From the NCBI GenBank assembly GCA_002786025.1, contig NHNW01000084.1:1-64000 (forward strand): a stretch of 64,000 nt of DNA, in the 5' to 3' direction. The notes beneath the pieces were generated by a model. It worked only from the letters and a program-made list of their open reading frames with translations, searched no databases and was not told the DNA's origin. Of this stretch, positions 33,400 through 46,565 are shown piece by piece (within the stretch, counting starts at the first letter, position 1; every line of letters begins with the position of its first letter). The position numbers and the translations under genes are program-made. This DNA is from Zasmidium citrigriseum. Taxonomy: Eukaryota; Ascomycota; Dothideomycetes; Mycosphaerellales; Mycosphaerellaceae.

Positions 33400-35640
33400 A
33401 AGGATATTAGTAGAGTTATTACTAGCGAGAATCTTCTTATCGATACTACTAACCTTACTACTATAAATAGGAAGAAGGATAGTACGTTACTTAAGAAGTT
33501 TACGAGAGGTAAGATCTAGGTCCTAATCTTTAGTCCTAAGTAAGTAGTATTACTAGAGGTTCGTAAGGTATTATAGAGGCTAGAGGTATAGGATCGTATT
33601 AGCCTCGTATTTATAGATAAGATCTATCTCGTCGAGGAGTAGTAATCCTTCTATAGTAAGTTTATAGAACTATATACTATATAGTAGCTCCTCCCTTAAT
33701 ATACTCTACTTATTAGATACTCTACTACCCTACCTATAGAGACTAAGGAGTTTGTACTTAAATATACTAGCTTTCGTAAGGTTAGTAATAATACGTTCTA
33801 GACTAAGGTATATTAAGAAGCCTAGCCGTCTAGCCGTCTAGCCGTCTAGTAGTCTAGTAGTCTAGTCTAGGAATCTAGTAGTCTAGTCTAGCTAATCCTC
33901 TAAATAGGTTATACGCGCTAGTATTATAAGACTAGATATTACGTTTATCTTTAAGAATATTCCCTAGAAGTAGTATAAGCGCGACTACTATAGCTTCTTA
34001 TTCTTCGTAACTATTAGCGTAGTTAACGAGGCTAGTAAAGCTATACCTTAGAACCTTAAGAAGATTATTATCTTTATAGATAGGCGTAAGCGAGTCGAGA
34101 AGCTTACTTAGATTATCCGTAGCTAGCTCGTAGTTCTAACTAAAGACTAGGTAGATCTAAGTAAGTAGTATATATAGAGTAGGTCTAGTATCGACGTCTA
34201 TACTATAGTATACTTCGTATCTAGCCTAGTCCCTAATCCTAACTAAGAGAAGCGATACTAGGACTTCGTATCTAGTACTTATCGTATTATATACGCTACT
34301 ACGATCTAGAGTAACGGTATAGACGTTAATAATATTAAGATTACTATCGTTATAGATATACCTATTTCTAAGAGTATATCTAACTTCTAGTAGTAAGTAG
34401 GTTATATAGCGCGAGCTCTAGGTATATAAGGTGTTATATTCTAGTTTATACTATACTAGATTAACGATAACTAGAAGGGTTTACTAGATAGTACGCTAGA
34501 CGATACCTCCTTACTATATATACTAATACTAGAACTAAAGGGCTAGCTATTCTATAAGCGCTAGTAGTAGAGGAGAGAAGACTAGTAAGAATTCTCTCCC
34601 TCTAGACGTCTACGTAGAAACTCTAGCCTACTTACGTAGTATCGCGATAATACTATCGTAGTTCTACTAATCTATATCCCTTAAGCCTAGCGCTAGACTA
34701 ACCTTCCTAGCGAAGAGGTATAGTATAATAGGGCTTTTAATAAGGACGAAGAGGACGAAAAGGACGACGAAGAGGACGAGGACTTTAAGGAGCCTAGGAT
34801 AGTAAAGAAGTAGACTAAGACTAAGATATAGAAGCGTAAGAACTACCTACTAATTACTCGCTAAGCCTAGAACGAGCGCCTTCGCTTTAGTAGTACTAGT
34901 AAGTATCTAGTCGCTATCCTCTATAAGTACTTTAGCGAAGATTAAGTAGTATATCCTTATCTAGATAGACTAGTACTAGTAGAGCTCTACTATAATATCT
35001 ATAATCTAGACCTATATAAGAATAAGGATATACTAGAGCTACTACTAGAGGATCTAAAGCTAGTTACGCCTCGAGCTAGAACTTTACTAGCCTATACGAT
35101 ACTATTAATTAAGGACTAGGTATCTAAGTAGGCTAAGAAGGACGTCTAGTTCCGTAATAATACTAAGACTCGTATATTTAAGATACTTACTAACTTCTTC
35201 GTTAATAACCCTATCCTTTAGGATATCTATAGTACCTTTAAGAGTAGTAGTAGTAGCGGGCTAGATTAGTCCGTCGAGGTTACCTAGGAGGATATCGAGA
35301 GGGCCTATAAGCTAGAGGCTACTAAGGTTTAGATCTAGTAGTACCCTAAGATTATCGACTAGCTAAACGATATCTCTAATAAAGCTATTATAGTATATAA
35401 GGAGATTAAGCGTAAGCGGGCTAAGAAGTAGGCTAAGAAGGATACTACTAGTACTAATTAAGGTACTTAAGGCTAGGGTACCTCTACTACTAGCTCTACT
35501 ACTAGCTAAGGTACTTCTAGTACTACTTCTAGCTAAGGTACTTATCTAGTATAGACGCTAGAAGATCGTCGTCGGGATATTAATAACGCGTTTAACCGCT
35601 CGGTAAAAGTTAGTATACGAAAGTCTACTCTATTAAACGC
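33400..35640 (+). pseudogene. superfamily-2 (RecQ-like) helicase relic
   Basis: Reading through TAA/TAG, the plus strand gives KIQVLIFSPKQ near 33510, a Walker B-like VFIDKIYLVEEQQSF (33608-33653), a helicase C part with FVSS...YRIIYATTIQSNGIDV near 34265-34325, IVIDIPISKSISNFQQQVGYIARA (motifs V-VI, 34345-34420), then a long charged C-terminal tail (EDDEEDED near 34750, basic KKQAKK near 35425). Fungal RecQ-like helicases of this sort occur as mobile or subtelomeric repeats. All Gln/Trp positions are stops and His is Tyr, so it is dead. The N-terminal motif I was not located. Confidence 0.65.
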
Positions 35641-36607
35641 CTAGTCTTAAGTTAATCTAACTCTATAGCTAACGCTAGGTTCTATTATAGCCGCCGTAAC
35701 GGCTATAGTACTAGGGGCTTTTTAGGGTACTAGACCTATTACTATCTCTAGTCTTAGTCTTAGTACGGCCTCTAATACTACCTCTAGTACTACCTCTAGT
35801 AATAAGCGTCTAGCTAGTAGGCTATTAACCTCTAAGAGGCTAGCTAAGGCTATACGTTAAGATTCGCTATCTAGGTTTAGTAATATTAGCGATATTACTA
35901 AGCTTAATAATCTTACTCTAGAGTAGATTAACTAGATAATAATAGATACCTCTCGCTAGATTAGCTACGCTTCTTCTCCTACTCGTAGTAGTATAATATT
36001 AGCTAGTTAAGTATCTCGTACTAGCGCTACTATACTATCTTTACCTATTAGTAGCGCTAACTTCGACCCTAGTAATATTATATCTAGCCCTCGTAGCTAG
36101 CGTACGTCTTAGAGGTAGCTCGAGAGCTAGGGAGGCGCTCGCTAAGTATCTAGTATAGGCCTTTTCGTATAGATTATAGGGGTTTAAGGACTTATTATTT
36201 TATTAGGTAGATCGTCTTAATAAAAGTATATTATTATTAATAACTTTATTAATAGAATATAAAAGTAAAGGCGGTATTAGGAAGCTAGTAAGGTACTAGC
36301 CTAGCTACCTACGTAGATAGTACGAAATCTAGGCGTATATATTATTACGGCTTATACCTTCCTAAACTTTCCTAAGTTTAGAATTTTTAAAACACCTATA
36401 CTACCTAGCTACCTTATTATTTTAGACTTCGTTATACGCTAAATTATCGTCTACGTAGGCGTATACTTATAGATACGCGTATAACGAAATCTAAATTATA
36501 TACTAAACTATAGCTACCCTACCGCGAGCTAAACCTTTAGTCGACTTTATCTTATTAGATCTATACGCCTATAACTACCCGCTCTATATCGAATCTATTA
36601 CTATCGC

Positions 36608-36612
36608 GTCTA
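36608..36612. repeat. target-site duplication GTCTA (left)
   Basis: Identical to 44172-44176, directly outside both LTRs of the gypsy element; 5 bp is the usual length for LTR retrotransposons. Confidence 0.85.
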
Positions 36613-36843
36613 TATTAGGCTTTACCTAGATACGTAGGCTAGGTTACGTAACGAAAGCGGATAGCTATAGAAACGATAGTAGGTAAAGGTATCCCTCGGA
36701 TACGACTTAGACTAATAACTAAGGAAGGAAGAGTATCTAAAGTATAGTATAAAAAGTACTATAGGCGCTAAGCTAGCGCTCCGTAGGCTTATCGCCTAAG
36801 GTATCCCTTAGACTAACTTTATTAGAGTAAAGCTATCCTTATA
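36613..36843 (-). repeat. gypsy 3' LTR (left copy)
   Basis: 231 bp beginning TATTAGG and ending CCTTATA, i.e. TG...CA after RIP. Differs from the right copy at three positions seen by eye. Purine-rich GGGAGGAGGAGG on the minus strand at 36846-36857 abuts it and acts as the polypurine tract, which fixes this copy as the 3' LTR. Confidence 0.9.
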
Positions 36844-37320
36844 ATTACCTCCTCCTCCCTAGACGATAACCCTATCGTTATATAGATATCTATAGCGCCG
36901 TCTATCCGCCGCTAATAACCTATAAACCCGCGCGGGGATTAAATATAGAGTTAGGTAAGGATTTATCTATTTACTTAGATATAAAATCTAGTATTAGATA
37001 TAGCGGTTTCGCGGCGGTAAGCTAGCGAAGCTTATAGACTCTTTATAGAATATAAATAAATCTTACCTATTTTCCCTTTACTACCTATAAAGATAGTAAA
37101 GCGCGTAATAAGCTAGCGTTTATATATAGGCCGCGAGGGTATAAGAGAACTTCTACTAGCTAGAAGAATCTTCTTCCTTTAAGCTTTTAATAACTACTCG
37201 CCCTCTACGCCTCGCTATCTTCTCTCCTCGCTCCGCTCTTCTTCTCTTCTACCCGCTAGCTTTAAGCCTTACTATAATAATACTATTAATATCGCTAGCT
37301 TTACGCCTATTAATATTATT

Positions 37321-38400
37321 ATATCCGACGAGACTCCTAAAGGCCCTAGCCTTAATAGTACTACTATTACGCTAGCTACCCTCTAGGGTAATACTATCGA
37401 TACGCCTACCTCCTCTACTCCTACCTTCCCTAGCTTTAGTTAACCTATTATAGTTAGTAATAGTAGCGCCTTCGCCTTAGCCCCTTACGATAAGCTAGCG
37501 ACCCCTAAGCGTTCCTCTACTCGCGCCCCTAAGGTTATAGTAGCTTTTATTAAGAACTAAGATAACGAGCCGTACCCTAACTACCGCGACGTCTACGCGC
37601 TCGACGGCTTTACGAAGAAGGGCTACCTAGCTATCCCCGACGAGAAACTCGAGCTAGACGCTACTAAATACGCTAGCTTATCGAAGGCGAGAATCCGTAG
37701 CCTCGCTAAGAACGCTGTCGAGTAGGACGTTACTACGTACCTCTTCTACCTTACTCGCTAGATCTAGTTCGCCTACTAGGTATACCGCGATAGTTACGCC
37801 GACTTTACCCCGCTAAAGTATACTAAGAAGAAGCCTAGCTACGTTAAGTACTTCCTCTACTCGCTTACTAATAAGGCGTATAAGCTAGTATATTCTTCTA
37901 TTGTTCCCCTAGCTTTATACTCGCTAACCTCCTTCTAGTTCTATCCTAACGAGTATACTACTTAGCTCGTCCGCGCTTTAGTTAGTACGCGTAAAGACTT
38001 CGAGTTAGCGGCGTTCCCTACGGATAGTAGCGTTAATAAAGAGGAGGCTAAAGAGCTAGCTAAGTAGATATTCGTAGTACGTAATAAGTTTTAGGGGTAT
38101 ATATATAAGGATAGCGAGGGTTAGGGCACTTAGGCTACGCCTAAGAAAAAGGGAAGTTAGGGTAACGCTATCTTTACGCTAGCGGCTAGTAGTAGTAGTT
38201 CGTTAGTTCGTATCGAGGATACGATTAAGTAGTAGAGTAGAGAGATCGTTCGCGCCTTAAATACGCTAAAGGTCGAGATAATAAATATTAATTAGGTAGT
38301 TATAGCTATAGAGACGGCGATTCGCGAGGGTTCCGCTAAGGTTAGTTAGAAGAGCGATTCTAACGAGGAGATAGCTAAGAGTTAAGATAATAATTAGTTC
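37321..38400 (+). pseudogene. antisense extra ORF inside the gypsy element
   Basis: About 360 codons on the plus strand, opposite to gag-pol, between the chromodomain end and the polypurine tract. Only TAA/TAG interrupt it, all at likely Gln/Trp codons; no TGA and no frameshift. It starts at ATA TCC GAC GAG (probably ATG before RIP). The product begins with a Ser/Thr-rich segment, then YPNYRDVYALDGF, a folded-looking middle and a charged tail. No family recognised. It could be an additional element gene or a captured host gene. Confidence 0.6.
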
Positions 38401-38449
38401 TTAGGCGTTCTTCTATATCTAAGCTTCGGCCCTCTATATTAGCGATAGC

Positions 38450-41400
38450 GTTACGCTAGCTTTACGCGTAGCCGTTTTTTAGGTGGTCCTAAATCTTTAC
38501 TATTTTTAGCCTTACTATCTTTCCTTTTCTTTAAAGTATTAAGAGTTAGGTTCTTCTTAAGGAAGGTTTCTAGCGCCTCGCTAGCGTTCCGTAGGTTTTC
38601 CGCTAGCTCCTAGGTATTTTCCTTATAGCTATAGCCCTTCTATTTAATAAGCTAATAGGTCTTTCCCTTCTTCCAACCCTTATTAAGTATCTCTTCGACT
38701 TAATATTCCTCGGCGCCGTTAATCTCCTCTAGCGGCGGCTATACGCTGTCGCCTTCGTAATATAGTTTAAGTAGCGATATATAGAATATAGGGTAGATAG
38801 CTCGTAGGCTTATTAGTAGCTTTAAGCGGTATACTTAAAGGCTAACTCGTTCTAGTACTTCGAAAGGTCTAACGAATTTAGCGCTAAATTTCTTCTTCGG
38901 CTATAAGGAGCGGAGGTTTCGCGAGCTTAATATTACCTTCTCGCTAGCTTTAAACGAGTAGGGTTTGTACTTCTTATTATAGTGCTTCGCTTAGTATTCG
39001 CTAGCGTAAACTAGGTTTTCTCGTAGCTTCTCTCGGACCTTTACTAGTTATTTAGCTCGTTCCTTAACTATAGGGGGTAGAGGTTTATCTCCCTCTCTCG
39101 TAGTAACGTCCTCGTTACTAGGCGCTCGTATATACTTCGTATATACGGCGTAAAACGGGGTTAACTTTAGCGAAGCGTACTAGGCGTTATTTTACGCGAA
39201 CTTAGCCTATATTAGCTAATAGGCCTAGTCGTCTTAGTAGTAGTTAATAAAGTATCGTAGATAGGTTTCTAGCGTTTAATTCGTTCGTTCCGTCTAACCG
39301 TTAGTCTACGGGTAGAAGGCGGTAGAAAGCTAGCGTTTTACTTTCTATCTCTATAGTAGTAAAGACTAAAAGGAACTAGTAAATAGGCTACCTCGATCGG
39401 AAACGATTAATACTAGTAAACTAAACTACGTAATTAACTCCTTCTTAATAATATTAGTAAGCTCGGTAGCCGTAATAGTAGAATCTACTAGTACGAAGAT
39501 AGATAGCTTAGAAAGCCTATCTATAATAATAAGGATCGTATCGACGACTCCTCTCTAGCTTTACGCTAGCGGTAAGCCGACGATAAAGTCTATACTCTAG
39601 TAAGATAGTATCTTATTAGGCTCTAGTATTTGTAATAAGCTTAACTCGCTATATAGCTTATACGTCTTATACTTGTTACGCTAGTAGACGTCGTAACGCT
39701 CGATATACGTCTAGATATCTTTAGTAAGGTCTCGCTAGTAGTACTTACGGCGTAAAGCCTTCTCTAACTTAGCTTCTCTAAAGTAACCCGCGCTTAGATT
39801 ATTATAGTTACGTTCTATAATTTTAGCCTTTAGAGCTAGATCCTTAGGGATAAATACGAGGCTATTAGCGAGAAGTACGCTATCGCGGCTTAGGCTCTAC
39901 GCTAGCGATATACTAGCCGACTCCGTCTACTCTTCCCTAGCGTTAAGCTATCTTAACTTCTTAAGAGCGAAGGCGTCCTTTCGTTAGGCCTCTTTAATTA
40001 GCGTTAATAACGTTAACGGTATATCCGAGTAATAGCTTTCTCCCTTTACGTACTCTATTACTCTCCTCCTCGAAGTATACTTAGCGTAACTAGCGTAGGT
40101 CGATAGCGCCTTCCCGTCTCTTCGAGTTAGTATAGTAGATATTAATCCCTTAGTACTAGAAGCTTTTATACTCTCGTAGGCGTTACTTCGTAACCCTAGC
40201 GTATTACCGTTATAACGCTAATCGCCTAGAATTAGGGGTACTATAGTAGAGCCTAACCTAGTCTCTTCCTATAAGGCTATAATCGAGCCTAATAACCGTC
40301 TATCGTTTATCGTTTACTCCTCTAGCGGCTCGCTATCTATCTAAGCTACCCGATAGCGGACCGTTAGGTACTTGTTTATTCTAGAGGTATACGCCTATTA
40401 ATTAGAAAACTTTAGCTACTAAGCGAGAGTTTTATACTCGTTAAGCGCTCGGACCTCCTATAGTCTTTCCTTACTACTAGCGGTATATAAAGGAGAATCT
40501 AGAGACTACGCTTAACTCTAGGTAATCGCTAAGTTTATATTAACGTTTCGAGTTTTATACTCGTTAAACGCTTAGACTACTTACAGCCCTTCCTTACTAC
40601 TAGCGGTATATAAAAGAGAATCTAAAGACTAGGCTTAACCCTAGGTAACCGCTAGGTTTACGCTAACGTCCCGTTCTTCGTAGATTATACTTTATAGGAT
40701 TAGTAATATCGTTATAGTTACTTCTACGCGATCCTCTAGCTTATAGTTAGGGCGTCGCGAGAGTCTATCCGTAGGGTTCTTCTTCCCTTAGCGATAGATA
40801 ATCTAGATATCGTACTACGCTAGCTCTTCGCTATATCTAGCCTAGCGAGAAGATAGCGTCTTCGTAGTACAGAAGTACTTAAGGTTATCGTAATCCGTAA
40901 TTATAGGAATAACGTCCTTATAAGATAAGACGTATTAACGCTAGTATCTTACGCTCTTAACGATAGCGAGAAGCTCTTAATCGTAGGTATAATACCTTAA
41001 CTCGGCTCCCTTTATTTTACGAGAGTAGTATATAATTAGATACTAGTACTTATCGTCTAGCTAGCGTTTATCCGTCGATACGAGCTAGGCTAGAATACTT
41101 AAGATAGCGAAGGTAGAGGTATTAGTCTCGATCCTCGTATCTATATCCTTCGAGAAATAGGCTAAGATAGGCGCTATTATAAAGTAGGTTTTAAGCGCCT
41201 AGAACGCCTTAAGAGCTTCTTTACCTATAGGGAAGTAAGTTACTCCTTTCTTCGAAGTAGCGAGGAGGTCTATTATTAGCTCTACTACTCGCGTATAGCC
41301 TTCGACAAACTAGCGGTAGAAGTTCGTAAAGCCTAGGAATACCTATAGTTCTCGAAGGTTTATTAGAGTAGGCTATTTAAGGATACTCGTAATACGCTTA

Positions 41401-43930
41401 GGTTCTATCGAGATTCCCTCTAGCGTTACGATATATCCTAGAAAGTCGATCTTCTAAACTTCGAATATATACTTCGAAGGTTTAGTATATAAGCTATATT
41501 TACGAAGTCTAGCTAGGACCTCCCTAACGTATTACTAGTATTCCTCTAGCGTTAAGCTATAGATAAGAATATTATTAAGGTAGACAATATAGAAGTTGTC
41601 TACTAATCTAGTAAGGTACTAGTTTATGTATACCTAAAAGGTAGCTAGTACGTTAGCTAAGCTAAAAAATATAATAACGTACTTAAAGTAGCCGTATTAA
41701 TAGCGGAAAGCTATCTTCTACTTATCGCCTAGGCGGATATAAATACGATAGTAAGTATTATAAAGGTCGATCTTCGTAAAGTACTTAGTACCCTATAACC
41801 TATTAAGTAGTTTAGAAATTAAGGGAAGGGAGTACCTATTCTTAGTAGTAATCGCGTTTAAACTACGATAGTCGACGTAGAGTCGTAGGCCGCTATCCTT
41901 CTTAGGGACGAAAAGGATAGGGGCTCCTACTAGGCTAGTAGAAGGCTAGAGTCTACCTAGCTTTACGTTCTCGAGTATATATACTTAAAGAACTTCGAGC
42001 TATTCTAAACTTAAGGGGTAAATCGGTCCGTACGGCGGCGACTTACTATCTTATACCTTAATAGTATAATCGTAAGGTATACTATCTAGTACCGATATAG
42101 CTTTCTTATAGTTAAAGACGTCTATATAGTCTTTAGCCTAAGCGGGGACTAGTCGTATATCTAGTAGTCCGTCGTCGTCGTCTATATTACGCTAGTCTAG
42201 GACGATAGTATATATATATAGTTCGCCTTTAATCTTAATAGCGAAATCCTCGAGGTCTATAATAACCGCTTTCTACCTACTATCGGGGAACTAGAAGGTC
42301 GCGTTCCTCTAGTCGATAATAGGGTTATATTAGAATAACTATAGGCGGCCTAGAAGGATAGAAGGCTTATCTATCTTAACGGCTTCGAAACGCTAGCGGC
42401 TATCTAGCTTTTAGTTAGTACTATTAGAGGTTCTAATATTAAGGCGGTATATACCTAGGGATCGATACTCCTAGTTAAAAATAGTCCTCGCCCTTACGAT
42501 CGAGTACCTATCGATATAAAGGCGGTACGATAGTACTAACTTCTACGATATAAAGTTATAGTTAGCTCCCGAATCTATAAGTCCGGAAGCCTTAACGGAA
42601 GGAGTAGCGTCGTCTTAACCGAGCTTAACGTTAGCGTAAACGCGGCGTAAAACTAGCGGCTTACTAGCTTCCTCCTTTAGTTCTCCTAGTCCTAGGTATA
42701 TAGAGGTAGTAGTAACTAAGACTAGTCTTTTTTCGGTTAGCGGTAGTCCTTAGCCTAGTAGCCTAGTTTACCGTAGTTAAAGTAGGTATTGTCCTAATTC
42801 TAATTCCTAATAGGTGTACGGTTCGCGTTCGAAGCGCCGGCTCCTCGCTAGGGTCTATTATTCGTACGTAGGGTAAACTATAGGCGATTATTACCTTAGC
42901 GGCGAGGAGGTTTATTCCCTAAGCCGCTCGTATTACCCCTAGGGTTCGGTTTCTTATCCTTATCTTTATCCTTATCTTACGAAGGCTAGTAGAGTATTCC
43001 TTTAAGACGAGAGAGGAGTAGAAGGAGTTCTATCCTCTTAAGTAGGAGAGATCCCTAGCGAAGGAGTTCCGTTCGTAAAGCCTAGGTAATACTAGCGATA
43101 AGTAAGTATAACTGCTATCTTTCCGTAAATAGCTCTATATCGACTTCTCGTTCTAGATTCTCTAGATACGTAGTAAAGTCGGCGACTCGCTAGCTAAGAC
43201 TCTACTTATACGTAAAGAGTTAGACCGTAAAATCGGTTAATCGATTAATAGAGTCTTTAACTTAGTCTATAAGCTAGGTACGTAGGGTAGACTAGCGTTA
43301 TCGCTCTCGTCCCTCTATCGATACGAAGGAGTCCTAATTAGTAGCTACTCGTCCCTTAAGATAAGAAATAGTATAAGTATATCGTTCTCGAGAGAAGTAG
43401 TAGATATAAGGTTATATAGCGAAGACTATATTGTACGATCTAATAAACTCTTTCGTAGCGGCGATATTACCCCTACTAAACTCCTTTAGTACGCTAGAGC
43501 GTAGATTCCTCTCGAGGGAGATAAGTTATATCCTTATCTCTATAGGGAGAACCTATCGTATATCCTTATCTTCGCTATCTTTAAGAGGGTCGTAGACGGT
43601 TAAGATCGGTAGGGTACAGCCTATTATATTAGCCTACTAGCTTAAAGACTATAGTTCGTCGTCGCTATTAGACGGTACTCGTAGGCGTTTAGTACCTATA
43701 GCTACTTAGCCCTAGGCGAGTATAGTTTCGATAATAGCCTAGATATCGTTAGTAGTAAGTAGTAGTACTAGCGGCGGTTTATCTTAGGGTTAGTCGAGCT
43801 CTAGCTATTCTTCGATATTTTAGAGTTACTCGTCCGGGTTAGGGCTAGGGTTTAGAGTAGGCGTATTACCGCCTCTCTACCGTCTTATAGCTATCGTTAC
43901 GCTATATAGCTAGATCCGAACGGATATAGA
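38450..43930 (-). pseudogene. gypsy gag-pol coding region
   Basis: Domains as described for the element: Gag with CCHC knuckle (Cys and His codons turned to Tyr), protease, RT, RNase H, integrase and chromodomain. The chromodomain class targets insertion to heterochromatin in known elements. Stops are nearly all RIP type. Frame continuity over the whole length was not checked base by base. Confidence 0.8.
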
Positions 43931-43940
43931 GTTATTAGAA

Positions 43941-44171
43941 TATTAGGCTTTACCTAGATACGTAAGCTAGGTTACGTAACGAAAGCGGATAGCTATAGAA
44001 ACGATAGTAGGTAAAGGTATCCCTCGGATACAACTTAGACTAATAACTAAGGAAGGAAGAGTATCTAAAGTATAGTATAAAAAGCACTATAGGCGCTAAG
44101 CTAGCGCTCCGTAGGCTTATCGCCTAAGGTATCCCTTAGACTAACTTTATTAGAGTAAAGCTATCCTTATA
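43941..44171 (-). repeat. gypsy 5' LTR (right copy)
   Basis: 231 bp, same ends as the left copy; retains a few CpA that the left copy has lost or lacks. Followed directly by the second GTCTA at 44172-44176. Confidence 0.9.
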
Positions 44172-44176
44172 GTCTA
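44172..44176. repeat. target-site duplication GTCTA (right)
   Basis: Second copy of the 5-bp duplication. Sequence outside both copies is itself RIP-type, so the element went into an older repeat. Confidence 0.85.
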
Positions 44177-44215
44177 TTACTATATCGAATTAAGCGCTAT
44201 TATATCTATTATCGA

Positions 44216-44283
44216 GCCTATTACCGCTAAGCCTATTACCGCTAAGCCTATTACCGCTAAGCCTATTACCGCTAAGCTTATTA
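44216..44283. repeat. 15-bp minisatellite
   Basis: Unit CCTATTACCGCTAAG, about four and a half copies. In one frame it reads Pro-Ile-Thr-Ala-Lys, suggesting a former peptide repeat. Confidence 0.75.
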
Positions 44284-45935
44284 CTATACTTATTACCCTA
44301 GGCTAGCCTAGAGAAATATATATAGTACTACTACCTAATATTACTAAAGTAAGTAGGTAGGCGGAACGGAGGCCTTATATATAGATAAGGGATTTAAGGA
44401 TCTAAAGTTTAGTATAAGACCCTCTTCTCTACTAGGTAGGTTATTAAAACTAGCTAAAGCTAGTCGAAACCGCCCTTCGCTGCGAACGGTAGTATAGATT
44501 ATTAGTATACTATAGAGGATAACGTTTAATAATATTCTTATAAGTAAGTAAAGTACTAAACCGCTATAACTAGAGCTATTAGTTCTATAAGTAAACTATT
44601 ACCTATATAGTAGACCTTCGAGTAGCCTAAGGTAGTATATAAAAGGGCTAAGGGATAATAGCGCTAGCTATTAATAACTAGAAGTAGTAGCCTCTAACGA
44701 AGTCTTACGATAACGCCTTTAGATAAAGTCTAATCTTACGAGCCTAAGGTATCTTAAGAGATAAGCTTAAGAGTTAGAACTTAGTAGCTAATAGTACTAG
44801 ATAACGTATAGTATCTAGGCGCCTCTTTTATAGCTAAGGAGACTATTAGTAAAAGATAGATATATTACGTACTACGCGGATAGTTTAACGCCTTAACGCT
44901 AAAGTATCGTAACGGGCGGATCGTATATAACTCTTATAGTAATATTAGTACTAGATAGTTTTACGCCTTACTAAAGCGTAACGGGCGTAGTTATATATCG
45001 TAGTACCGTATCGTTAATAAGAGCCTCCCTTAAGGACGCTTTAAGCTAAGCCTCTAAACCCTACGCCCCTTAGAGGACTAGCTAAGTAACTAGTCGATCC
45101 TTATACTAGGCCTACTTAGAGCTACTATATAGGTAAGAGAGGTACCTCGCTAAACACCTCGATAGTAGGTATAGAACTAAAGAGGTAGACCTAGGTAGGC
45201 GAAGAAGGCTAAATAATAATAAGGATAAGGCGTACCTACTAACTAAGTAGAATCTTATTAATTCTAGATAGATAGTAGGTATACTAAGGCTTAGATAATA
45301 CTCTAGTAGTATAGCGGCTAGGTTTAATAGTACCTAGTAAGACGACTTAGTTAACGCCCTTAGCTTAGCGGCTTAGTTTAACGTTATTAGCTAGACGAGA
45401 TAAGCTACTATAGATACTTAGTTATTTAGTAAGGTAGATAGTAGCTAGCCTACTACTTAGTTTTTCGTCGTTAAGCTAGACGGATCTTTTCGTATACCTA
45501 CTAGTTACTACTAAGCTAACTAACGTACGACTCGCTATTATATATATAAGATAGGTCGTAGAGGTATAGAGGTAGATAAAGAAGAAAGGAAAAGGAAGAA
45601 GTTAGAGTAAAGATAAGAACTTATAGTCGCGCGTAGGTAGTAGCGCGAGTAGCTACGCGATATAACGTTAGTATAGGTAAGGTTTTAGCGATAATATAAC
45701 TATAAATAGCGACGGAGTTTATAGGGATTACGATACTAGTAGTATATATAAGTAAAGGAGATAGGTAAAGTAAGGTTTTAAGAGCTAGAGTAAAGAGCTA
45801 GAAGACGAGACATTAATAATAAGGCGCTAATAGTAAGAAAGGTAGAAAATAAGAAGAGTAGAAGATAAGAAGGGTAGAAGATAAGGCGTTAACGATAAAG
45901 AGAGTAGAAAATTAAGATTAATTATATACTATACT

Positions 45936-45975
45936 AGAGACTAGACTAGACTAGACTAGACTAGACTAGACTAGA
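45936..45975. repeat. CTAGA microsatellite
   Basis: About eight copies of a 5-bp unit. Confidence 0.75.
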
Positions 45976-46565
45976 GGCTTAACTAGACGAGCGACGAACG
46001 AGTACGCTACCTAGAATCCCCTTTATATCTTAGTATCTAGTAAAAGAGTAAAATAAACCCTTATAATACTACGAGGTAAAGGAGGGGTAGTATAAAGGGT
46101 AGACTATTTATTTCCTTAGTAAGTATAATAGCGATAACGGGCCTCTAGTAAGAGCTATAGCCTATACTTTTATTAGTTACTAAAGCGGTAACCGAATAGT
46201 ACGGCTATAAAGTTATACTAGTTAGTTTCAACTATAACTATCTATAGGCGAGGCGTCTAATAAGGACGCTAATCCTATATTAGTTTTAATTATTATACGA
46301 TAAACGGGGCGTCTAATAAGGACGCTAATCCTAAAGGTAGTAAATTTAGTATATTAAGTTTAGTTTAAAGGAAATACTTCCTAAAGGAAGTATTTAGGGT
46401 ATAACGTTAAGACTAGACACTACTAAACTAAGTTTCTTTCGAGGGTACTTATCGTAGTAAGGACGGTTATACTAAGTTAAGTTTCGTACTTAGGTACTCG
46501 TTATAATAAAGACGGATATACCTTCCCTACTATATAGAGTCTACCTAAACTCTACGTATATATAT

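Larger units (their letters stand above)
36613..44171 (-). mobile_element. complete Ty3/gypsy chromovirus, RIP-dead
   Basis: 7559 bp bounded by 231-bp LTRs and a GTCTA duplication. Minus-strand order: gag with degenerate zinc knuckle (about 42745-42790), aspartic protease DSGANYNFIS (about 42545-42595), reverse transcriptase (about 41300-42000, [23 protein letters not shown]), RNase H, integrase, and a C-terminal chromodomain (about 38600-38740, EEYEVEEILN-like, WLIKWKGYS-like with Trp codons as stops). The YxDD box is YLNN (41571-41576), because TpG became TpA in both Asp codons. An antisense extra ORF lies between pol and the 3' LTR. Confidence 0.93.

Noticed and set aside
33232..33900. Short direct repeats as a CRISPR array
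   Set aside because: Eukaryotic RIP DNA; units are contiguous without unique spacers.
37321..38400. Plus-strand ORF as the gag of the gypsy element
   Set aside because: The zinc knuckle and protease lie on the minus strand upstream of RT, and the polypurine tract fixes the element direction as minus, so this ORF is antisense and separate.
44176..46560. Pogo-type transposase from the basic KRKK-rich frame
   Set aside because: No DDE motif or HTH could be placed; composition alone is not enough.
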